Assembly (NCBI RefSeq): GCF_026230105.1 | Contig: NC_079478.1 | Coordinates: 21,591,653 to 21,655,652 of the forward strand | Origin: Diorhabda sublineata | Taxonomy: Eukaryota > Arthropoda > Insecta > Coleoptera > Chrysomelidae | Length of the DNA stretch: 64,000 bases | Direction of reading: 5' to 3' | Notes under the pieces: generated by a model | Told to the model about the DNA's origin: nothing | Seen by the model: the letters and a program-made list of their open reading frames with translations, nothing else | Database searches by the model: none | In this document: one piece after another, positions 54,486 to 64,000 of the stretch | Position numbering within the stretch: position 1 is the stretch's first letter | How the letters are laid out: every line of letters begins with the position of its first letter | Position numbers and translations under genes: made by a program

Positions 54486-55513
54486 TGAATGTAAATCGAC
54501 GATATCTGACAAAGTTAGATGCAAACTCATTCAAATATATGAGAAATGTTAGAATTCGACTCCAAATGAGGAAGATAGACTTTGAAAATTTTCAATCAAC
54601 ACAAAGTGAGAATCGACTTCAATGGGCTTCAATGAATCTAAATCGACGATATCTGACAAAGTTAGATGCAAACTCATTCAAATATATGAGAAATGTTGAA
54701 ATTCGACTTCAAATGAGGAAGATAGACTTTGAAAATTTTCAATCAACACAAAGTGAGAATCGACTTCAATGGGCTTCAATGAATCTAAATCGACGATATC
54801 TGACAAAGTTAGATGCAAACTCATTCAAATATATGAGAAATGTTGAAATTCGACTTCAAATGAGGAAGATAGACTTTGAAAATTTTCAATCAACACAAAG
54901 TGAGAATCGACTTCAATGGGCTTCAATGAATGTAAATCGACGATATCTGACAAAGTTATATGCAAACTCATTCAATTATATGAGAAATGTTGAAATTCGA
55001 CTTCAAATGAGGAAGATAGACTTTGAAAATTTTCAATAAACACAAAGTGAGAATCGACTTCAATGGGCTTCAATGAATGTAAATCGACGATATCTGACAA
55101 AGTTATATGCAAACTCATTCAAATATATGAGAAATGTTGAAATTCGACTTCAAATGAGGAAGATAGACTTTGAAAATTTTCAATCAACACAAAGTGAGAA
55201 TCGACTTCAATTGGCTTCAATGAATCTAAATCGACGATATCTGACAAAGTTAGATGCAAACTCATTCAAATATATGAGAAATGTTGAAATTCGACTTCAA
55301 ATGAGGAAGATAGACTTTGAAAATTTTCAATCAACACAAAGTGAGAATCGACTTCAATGGGCTTCAATGAATGTAAATCGACGATATCTGACAAAGTTAT
55401 ATGCAAACTCATTCAATTATATGAGAAATGTTGAAATTCGACTTCAAATGAGGAAGATAGACTTTGAAAATTTTCAATAAACACAAAGTGAGAATCGACT
55501 TCAATGGGCTTCA

Positions 55514-57277
55514 ATGAATGTAAATCGACGATATCTGATAAAGTTAGATGCGAACTCATTCAATTATATGAGAAATGTTGAAATTCGACTTCAAATGAGG
55601 AAGGTAGACTTTGAAAATTTTCAATCAACACAAAGTGAGAATCGACTTCAATGGGCTTCAATGAATGTAAATCGACGATATCTGACAAAGTTTGATGCAA
55701 ACTCATTCAAATATATGAGAAATGTTGAAATTCGACTTCAAATGAGGAAGATAGACTTTGAAAATTTTCAATCAACACAAAGTGAGAATCGACTTCAATG
55801 GGCTTCAATGAATGTAAATCGACGATATCTGACAAAGTTATATGCAAACTCATTCAAATATATGAGAAATGTTGAAATTCGACTTCAAATGAGGAAGATA
55901 GACTTTGAAAATTTTCAATCAACACAAAGTGAGAATCGACTTCAATGGGCTTCAATGAATGTAAATCGACGATATCTGACAAAGTTAGATGCAAACTCAT
56001 TCAAATATATGAGAAATGTTAGAATTCGACTCCAAATGAGGAAGATAGACTTTGAAAATTTTCAATCAACACAAAGTGAGAATCGACTTCAATGGGCTTC
56101 AATGAATCTAAATCGACGATATCTGACAAAGTTAGATGCAAACTCATTCAAATATATGAGAAATGTTGAAATTCGACTTCAAATGAGGAAGATAGACTTT
56201 GAAAATTTTCAATCAACACAAAGTGAGAATCGACTTCAATGGGCTTCAATGAATGTAAATCGACGATATCTGACAAAGTTATATGCAAACTCATTCAATT
56301 ATATGAGAAATGTTGAAATTCGGCTTCAAATGAGGAAGGTAGACTTTGAAAATTTTCAATAAACACAAAGTGAGAATCGACTTCAATGGGCTTCAATGAA
56401 TGTAAATCGACGATATCTGATAAAGTTAGATGCGAACTCATTCAATTATATGAGAAATGTTGAAATTCGACTTCAAATGAGGAAGGTAGACTTTGAAAAT
56501 TTTCAATCAACACAAAGTGAGAATCGACTTCAATGGGCTTCAATGAATGTAAATCGACGATATCTGACAAAGTTTGATGCAAACTCATTCAAATATATGA
56601 GAAATGTTGAAATTCGACTTCAAATGAGGAAGATAGACTTTGAAAATTTTCAATCAACACAAAGTGAGAATCGACTTCAATGGGCTTCAATGAATGTAAA
56701 TCGACGATATCTGACAAAGTTATATGCAAACTCATTCAAATATATGAGAAATGTTGAAATTCGACTTCAAATGAGGAAGATAGACTTTGAAAATTTTCAA
56801 TCAACACAAAGTGAGAATCGACTTCAATGGGCTTCAATGAATGTAAATCGACGATATCTGACAAAGTTAGATGCAAACTCATTCAAATATATGAGAAATG
56901 TTAGAATTCGACTCCAAATGAGGAAGATAGACTTTGAAAATTTTCAATCAACACAAAGTGAGAATCGACTTCAATGGGCTTCAATGAATCTAAATCGACG
57001 ATATCTGACAAAGTTAGATGCAAACTCATTCAAATATATGAGAAATGTTGAAATTCGACTTCAAATGAGGAAGATAGACTTTGAAAATTTTCAATCAACA
57101 CAAAGTGAGAATCGACTTCAATGGGCTTCAATGAATGTAAATCGACGATATCTGACAAAGTTATATGCAAACTCATTCAATTATATGAGAAATGTTGAAA
57201 TTCGGCTTCAAATGAGGAAGGTAGACTTTGAAAATTTTCAATAAACACAAAGTGAGAATCGACTTCAATGGGCTTCA
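55514..57277 (+). repeat. Two tandem canonical a-b-c-d-e-f hexamers
   Basis: Units start at 55,514 and 56,396, exactly 882 bp each, with no length variants. In both, the f monomer carries CGGCTTC and GGAAGGTAG, so f resembles a at its 3' end. Their translated open frames (282 codons) are identical. They are the cleanest adjacent pair of the basic higher-order unit in the window. Confidence 0.92.
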
Positions 57278-58012
57278 ATGAATGTAAATCGACGATATCT
57301 GATAAAGTTAGATGCGAACTCATTCAAATATATGAGAAATGTTGAAATTCGACTTCAAATGAGGAAGATAGACTTTGAAAATTTTCAATCAACACAAAGT
57401 GAGAATCGACTTCAATGGGCTTCAATGAATGTAAATCGACGATATCTGACAAAGTTATATGCAAACTCATTCAAATATATGAGAAATGTTGAAATTCGAC
57501 TTCAAATGAGGAAGATAGACTTTGAAAATTTTCAATCAACACAAAGTGAGAATCGACTTCAATGGGCTTCAATGAATGTAAATCGACGATATCTGACAAA
57601 GTTAGATGCAAACTCATTCAAATATATGAGAAATGTTGAAATTCGACTTCAAATGAGGAAGATAGACTTTGAAAATTTTCAATCAACACAAAGTGAGAAT
57701 CGACTTCAATGGGCTTCAATGAATGTAAATCGACGATATCTGACAAAGTTATATGCAAACTCATTCAATTATATGAGAAATGTTGAAATTCGACTTCAAA
57801 TGAGGAAGATAGACTTTGAAAATTTTCAATCAACACAAAGTGAGAATCGACTTCAATGGGCTTCAATGAATGTAAATCGACGATATCTGACAAAGTTATA
57901 TGCAAACTCATTCAATTATATGAGAAATGTTGAAATTCGACTTCAAATGAGGAAGATAGACTTTGAAAATTTTCAATAAACACAAAGTGAGAATCGACTT
58001 CAATGGGCTTCA

Positions 58013-61000
58013 ATGAATGTAAATCGACGATATCTGATAAAGTTAGATGCGAACTCATTCAATTATATGAGAAATGTTGAAATTCGACTTCAAATGAGGA
58101 AGGTAGACTTTGAAAATTTGCAATCAACACAAAGTGAGAATCGACTTCAATGGGCTTCAATGAATGTAAATCGACGATATCTGACAAAGTTAGATGCAAA
58201 CTCATTCAAATATATGAGAAATGTTGAAATTCGACTTCAAATGAGGAAGATAGACTTTGAAAATTTTCAATCCACACAAAGTGAGAATCGACTTCAATGG
58301 GCTTCAATGAATGTAAATCGACGATATCTGACAAAGTTATATGCAAACTCATTCAATTATATGAGAAATGTTGAAATTCGACTTCAAATGAGGAAGATAG
58401 ACTTTGAAAATTTTCAATCCACACAAAGTGAGAATCGACTTCAATGGGCTTCAATGAATGTAAATCGACGATATCTGACAAAGTTAGATGCAAACTCATT
58501 CAAATATATGAGAAATGTTGAAATTCGACTTCAAATGAGGAAGATAGACTTTGAAAATTTTCAATCAACACAAAGTGAGAATCGACTTCAATGGGCTTCA
58601 ATGAATGTAAATCGACGATATCTGACAAAGTTAGATGCAAACTCATTCAAATATATGAGAAATGTTGAAATTCGACTTCAAATGAGGAAGATAGACTTTG
58701 AAAATTTTCAATCCACACAAAGTGAGAATCGACTTCAATGGGCTTCAATGAATGTAAATCGACGATATCTGACAAAGTTATATGCAAACTCATTCAATTA
58801 TATGAGAAATGTTGAAATTCGACTTCAAATGAGGAAGATAGACTTTGAAAATTTTCAATTATTACAAAGTAACAGTAGACCTCAATGGGCATCAATGGAT
58901 GTTATTCGATGATATCTGACAAAGTTAGATGCAAACTCATTAAAATATATGAGAAATGTTGAAATTCGACTTCAAATGAGGAAGATAGACTTTGAAAATT
59001 TTCAATCAACACAAAGTGAGAATCGACTTCAATGGGCTTCAATGAATGTAAATCGACGATATCTGACAAAGTTAGATGCAAACTCATTCAAATATATGAG
59101 AAATGTTGAAATTCGACTTCAAATGAGGAAGATAGACTTTGAAAATTTTCAATCAACACAAAGTGAGAATCGACTTCAATGGGCTTCAATGAATGTAAAT
59201 CGACGATATCTGACAAAGTTAGATGCAAACTCATTCAAATATATGAGAAATGTTGAAATTCGACTTCAAATGAGGAAGATAGACTTTGAAAATTTTCAAT
59301 CCACACAAAGTGAGAATCGACTTCAATGGGCTTCAATGAATGTAAATCGACGATATCTGACAAAGTTAGATGCAAACTCATTCAAATATATGAGAAATGT
59401 TGAAATTCGACTTCAAATGAGGAAGATAGACTTTGAAAATTTTCAATCAACACAAAGTGAGAATCGACTTCAATGGGCTTCAATGAATGTAAATCGACGA
59501 TATCTGACAAAGTTAGATGCAAACTCATTCAAATATATGAGAAATATTGAAATTCGACTTCAAATGAGGAAGATAGACTTTGAAAATTTTCAATCCACAC
59601 AAAGTGAGAATCGACTTCAATGGGCTTCAATGAATGTAAATCGACGATATCTGACAAAGTTAGATGCGAACTCATTCAAATATATGAGAAATGTTAGAAT
59701 TCGACTCCAAATGAGGAAGATAGACTTTGAAAATTTTCAATCAACACAAAGTGAGAATCGACTTCAATGGGCTTCAATGAATCTAAATCGACGATATCTG
59801 ACAAAGTTAGATGCAAACTCATTCAAATATATGAGAAATGTTGAAATTCGACTTCAAATGAGGAAGATAGACTTTGAAAATTTTCAATCAACACAAAGTG
59901 AGAATCGACTTCAATGGGCTTCAATGAATGTAAATCGACGATATCTGACAAAGTTATATGCAAACTCATTCAATTATATGAGAAATGTTGAAATTCGACT
60001 TCAAATGAGGAAGATAGACTTTGAAAATTTTCAATAAACACAAAGTGAGAATCGACTTTAATGGGCTTCAATGAATGTAAATCGACGATATCTGATAAAG
60101 TTAGATGCGAACTCATTCAATTATATGAGAAATGTTGAAATTCGACTTCAAATGAGGAAGGTAGACTTTGAAAATTTTCAATCAACACAAAGTGAGAATC
60201 GACTTCAATGGGCTTCAATGAATGTAAATCGACGATATCTGACAAAATTAGATGCAAACTCATTCAAATATATGAGAAATGTTGAAATTCGACTTCAAAT
60301 GAGGAAGATAGACTTTGAAAATTTTCAATCAACACAAAGTGAGAATCGACTTCAATGGGCTTCAATGAATCTAAATCGACGATATCTGACAAAGTTAGAT
60401 GCAAACTCATTCAAATATATGAGAAATGTTGAAATTCGACTTCAAATGAGGAAGATAGACTTTGAAAATTTTCAATCAACACAAAGTGAGAATCGACTTC
60501 AATGGGCTTCAATGAATGTAAATCGACGATATCTGACAAAGTTATATGCAAACTCATTCAATTATATGAGAAATGTTGAAATTCGACTTCAAATGAGGAA
60601 GATAGACTTTGAAAATTTTCAATAAACACAAAGTGAGAATCGACTTCAATGGGCTTCAATGAATGTAAATCGACGATATCTGATAAAGTTAGATGCGAAC
60701 TCATTCAATTATATGAGAAATGTTGAAATTCGACTTCAAATGAGGAAGGTAGACTTTGAAAATTTTCAATCAACACAAAGTGAGAATCGACTTCAATGGG
60801 CTTCAATGAATGTAAATCGACGATATCTGACAAAGTTTGATGCAAACTCATTCAAATATATGAGAAATGTTGAAATTCGACTTCAAATGAGGAAGATAGA
60901 CTTTGAAAATTTTCAATCAACACAAAGTGAGAATCGACTTCAATGGGCTTCAATGAATGTAAATCGACGATATCTGACAAAGTTATATGCAAACTCATTC

Positions 61001-61688
61001 AAATATATGAGAAATGTTGAAATTCGACTTCAAATGAGGAAGATAGACTTTGAAAATTTTCAATCAACACAAAGTGAGAATCGACTTCAATGGGCTTCAA
61101 TGAATCTAAATCGACGATATCTGACAAAGTTAGATGCAAACTCATTCAAATATATGAGAAATGTTGAAATTCGACTTCAAATGAGGAAGATAGACTTTGA
61201 AAATTTTCAATCAACACAAAGTGAGAATCGACTTCAATGGGCTTCAATGAATGTAAATCGACGATATCTGACAAAGTTATATGCAAACTCATTCAATTAT
61301 ATGAGAAATGTTGAAATTCGACTTCAAATGAGGAAGATAGACTTTGAAAATTTTCAATAAACACAAAGTGAGAATCGACTTCAATGGGCTTCAATGAATG
61401 TAAATCGACGATATCTGATAAAGTTAGATGCGAACTCATTCAATTATATGAGAAATGTTGAAATTCGACTTCAAATGAGGAAGGTAGACTTTGAAAATTT
61501 TCAATCAACACAAAGTGAGAATCGACTTCAATGGGCTTCAATGAATGTAAATCGACGATATCTGACAAAGTTTGATGCAAACTCATTCAAATATATGAGA
61601 AATGTTGAAATTCGACTTCAAATGAGGAAGATAGACTTTGAAAATTTTCAATCAACACAAAGTGAGAATCGACTTCAATGGGCTTCAA
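58013..61688 (+). repeat. 3.5-kb segmental duplication inside the array, copy 2
   Basis: Repeats the order of copy 1 with one extra monomer at about 58,859-58,960, made of an A-like patch and a CATTAAAATATATG variant. Private changes are GAAATATTGAAATTC (about 59,545) and GACAAAATTAG (about 60,243). The copies stop matching after the b monomer at about 61,688, where this one continues as a canonical hexamer. Confidence 0.82.
58859..58913 (+). repeat. A-like patch with private changes (4 of 4, distant copy)
   Basis: TTATTACAAAGTAACAGTAG followed by ACCTCAATGGGCATCAATGG shares GTAGACC and GGGCATC with the patches at 17.7, 19.9 and 21.7 kb, and adds GTAACAG. It is the only such patch to the right of 22 kb and it breaks the open frame. 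It sits in the single monomer that distinguishes this 3.5-kb copy from its partner at 50,957. Confidence 0.88.
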
Positions 61689-62275
61689 TGAATGTAAATC
61701 GACGATATCTGACAAAGTTATATGCAAACTCATTCAAATATATGAGAAATGTTGAAATTCGACTTCAAATGAGGAAGATAGACTTTGAAAATTTTCAATC
61801 AACACAAAGTGAGAATCGACTTCAATGGGCTTCAATGAATGTAAATCGACGATATCTGACAAAGTTAGATGCAAACTCATTCAAATATATGAGAAATGTT
61901 AGAATTCGACTCCAAATGAGGAAGATAGACTTTGAAAATTTTCAATCAACACAAAGTGAGAATCGACTTCAATGGGCTTCAATGAATCTAAATCGACGAT
62001 ATCTGACAAAGTTAGATGCAAACTCATTCAAATATATGAGAAATGTTGAAATTCGACTTCAAATGAGGAAGATAGACTTTGAAAATTTTCAATCAACACA
62101 AAGTGAGAATCGACTTCAATGGGCTTCAATGAATGTAAATCGACGATATCTGACAAAGTTATATGCAAACTCATTCAATTATATGAGAAATGTTGAAATT
62201 CGGCTTCAAATGAGGAAGGTAGACTTTGAAAATTTTCAATAAACACAAAGTGAGAATCGACTTCAATGGGCTTCA
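61394..62275 (+). repeat. Canonical hexamer (882 bp)
   Basis: Complete a-b-c-d-e-f order with CGGCTTC and GGAAGGTAG in f, matching the pair at 55,514-57,277. Confidence 0.9.
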
Positions 62276-63304
62276 ATGAATGTAAATCGACGATATCTGA
62301 TAAAGTTAGATGCGAACTCATTCAATTATATGAGAAATGTTGAAATTCGACTTCAAATGAGGAAGGTAGACTTTGAAAATTTTCAATAAACACAAAGTGA
62401 GAATCGACTTCAATGGGCTTCAATGAATGTAAATCGACGATATCTGATAAAGTTAGATGCGAACTCATTCAATTATATGAGAAATGTTGAAATTCGACTT
62501 CAAATGAGGAAGGTAGACTTTGAAAATTTTCAATCAACACAAAGTGAGAATCGACTTCAATGGGCTTCAATGAATGTAAATCGACGATATCTGACAAAGT
62601 TATATGCGAACTCATTCAATTATATGAGAAATGTTGAAATTCGACTTCAAATGAGGAAGGTAGACTTTGAAAATTTTCAATCAACACAAAGTGAGAATCG
62701 ACTTCAATGGGCTTCAATGAATGTAAATCGACGATATCTGACAAAGTTATATGCAAACTCATTCAATTATATGAGAAATGTTGAAATTCGGCTTCAAATG
62801 AGGAAGGTAGACTTTGAAAATTTTCAATAAACACAAAGTGAGAATCGACTTCAATGGGCTTCAATGAATGTAAATCGACGATATCTGATAAAGTTAGATG
62901 CGAACTCATTCAATTATATGAGAAATGTTGAAATTCGACTTCAAATGAGGAAGGTAGACTTTGAAAATTTTCAATCAACACAAAGTGAGAATCGACTTCA
63001 ATGGGCTTCAATGAATGTAAATCGACGATATCTGATAAAGTTAGATGCGAACTCATTCAATTATATGAGAAATGTTGAAATTCGACTTCAAATGAGGAAG
63101 GTAGACTTTGAAAATTTTCAATCAACACAAAGTGAGAATCGACTTCAATGGGCTTCAATGAATGTAAATCGACGATATCTGATAAAGTTAGATGCGAACT
63201 CATTCAATTATATGAGAAATGTTGAAATTCGACTTCAAATGAGGAAGGTAGACTTTGAAAATTTTCAATCAACACAAAGTGAGAATCGACTTCAATGGGC
63301 TTCA
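62276..63304 (+). repeat. Run of type-a monomers and a/f hybrids
   Basis: Seven monomers in which type a predominates: a at 62,276 and 62,423, two f-like monomers with GGAAGGTAG at 62,570 and 62,717, then a at 62,864, 63,011 and 63,158. The monomer at 62,570 is a hybrid, joining TTATATGC of f to the GCGAACTC of a. Elsewhere a occurs singly or twice, so this is local amplification at the single-monomer level. The normal a-b-c order resumes at 63,305. Confidence 0.85.
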
Positions 63305-64000
63305 ATGAATGTAAATCGACGATATCTGACAAAGTTTGATGCAAACTCATTCAAATATATGAGAAATGTTGAAATTCGACTTCAAATGAGGAAGATAGAC
63401 TTTGAAAATTTTCAATCAACACAAAGTGAGAATCGACTTCAATGGGCTTCAATGAATGTAAATCGACGATATCTGACAAAGTTATATGCAAACTCATTCA
63501 AATATATGAGAAATGTTGAAATTCGACTTCAAATGAGGAAGATAGACTTTGAAAATTTTCAATCAACACAAAGTGAGAATCGACTTCAATGGGCTTCAAT
63601 GAATGTAAATCGACGATATCTGACAAAGTTATATGCAAACTCATTCAATTATATGAGAAATGTTGAAATTCGACTTCAAATGAGGAAGATAGACTTTGAA
63701 AATTTTCAATAAACACAAAGTGAGAATCGACTTCAATGGGCTTCAATGAATGTAAATCGACGATATCTGATAAAGTTAGATGCGAACTCATTCAATTATA
63801 TGAGAAATGTTGAAATTCGACTTCAAATGAGGAAGGTAGACTTTGAAAATTTTCAATCAACACAAAGTGAGAATCGACTGCAATGGGCTTCAATGAATGT
63901 AAATCGACGATATCTGACAAAGTTTGATGCAAACTCATTCAAATATATGAGAAATGTTGAAATTCGACTTCAAATGAGGAAGATAGACTTTGAAAATTTT

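Larger units (their letters stand above)
1..64000 (+). repeat. 147-bp satellite DNA array filling the whole window
   Basis: A single head-to-tail tandem repeat occupies every base. Taking ATGAATGTAAATCG as monomer position 1, landmarks of the B consensus are GATATC at 17-22, an ATATATGAG stretch at 51-59, TCGACTTCAA at 72-81 and again at 129-138, the perfect palindrome TTGAAAATTTTCAA at 98-111, and CTTCAATG at 133-140 and 143-150. G+C is 47 of 147 bases. No inverted monomers and no foreign insertion are visible. I find 26 length variants, and their net indels account exactly for the phase shift across the window. The constant period, AT-richness and higher-order structure are those of centromeric or heterochromatic satellites. 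The centromere assignment is inference, because nothing in the sequence itself identifies a kinetochore site. Confidence 0.97.

Noticed and set aside
11388..63712. Dozens of + strand open frames of 60-674 codons as genes for a 49-residue-repeat protein
   Set aside because: They begin and end at monomer-type variants, share one repeated unit, have no unique termini or regulatory context, carry amplified frameshifts, and show mostly residue-changing differences. They follow from a 147-bp period without stops.
1..64000. CRISPR array or other repeat-spacer system
   Set aside because: There are no unique spacers between short repeats. The whole 147 bp is repeated, and variation is by substitution.
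11388..64000. TTGAAAATTTTCAA as a transcription terminator hairpin
   Set aside because: It has no loop, is AT-rich with low stem stability, has no adjoining gene, and is present in every monomer.
1..64000. Transposable element, retroelement LTR, tRNA or rRNA genes, or telomeric repeats
   Set aside because: No break in the 147-bp register longer than the three 65-bp deletions exists, and no non-satellite sequence was seen anywhere in the window.
1..64000. Naming the organism or a known satellite family
   Set aside because: The monomer does not match a family I can recall with confidence. A database search with the consensus would decide it.

Overview
All 64 kb lie inside one uninterrupted head-to-tail satellite DNA array with a basic period of 147 bp. 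I find no convincing protein-coding gene, RNA gene, transposon, CRISPR array or unique flanking sequence, and both window edges cut through repeat units. The unit is about 68% A+T, all copies face the same way, and there are about 437 monomers. Starting from base 1, all but 26 monomers keep exactly 147 bp. Those 26 carry net indels (13 of -1, 7 of +1, 2 of -2, 1 of -10, 3 of -65), and adding these back gives exactly 435 periods between base 1 and base 63,731. This is typical of a centromeric or heterochromatic satellite in a eukaryote with large homogenised arrays, such as a plant or an invertebrate. I do not recognise the species or a named satellite family.

Layout. (1) 1 to about 11,376 is a diverged 'A' family with two alternating monomer flavours. 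It has local 882-bp (6 x 147) higher-order units and dispersed block duplications. Its monomers carry TGA where the B family has CGA. (2) 11,376 to about 16.7 kb is a transition: B monomers begin, islands of A sequence persist, and an 82-bp truncated monomer is copied three times. (3) 16.7 to 22.7 kb has blocks of about 2.2 and 1.8 kb copied in tandem, carrying shared frameshift and A-like markers. (4) 22.7 kb to the end is a homogeneous 'B' array. Its main higher-order repeat is a hexamer (882 bp) of six recognisable monomer types, here called a-b-c-d-e-f. The hexamer is rearranged into larger tandem units: 1,911 bp (three copies), 2,645 bp (two), 2,205 bp (two), 1,176 bp (two), and a 3.5-kb block duplicated 7.1 to 7.2 kb away.

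Because 147 is a multiple of three and the B consensus has no stop in one frame, long open frames (up to 674 codons, with a 49-residue repeat) run through the array. I read these as by-products of the period. Stops are type-specific, frameshifts are tolerated and amplified, and most type-defining changes are non-synonymous.

The most interesting points are: a monomer exactly as long as nucleosome-core DNA; A-tracts spaced at about the DNA helical repeat, with 14 turns of 10.5 bp per monomer; independent 882-bp higher-order periods in both families; CpG content that is undepleted in B but reduced in A; and rare markers that trace block duplication over distances up to 41 kb.
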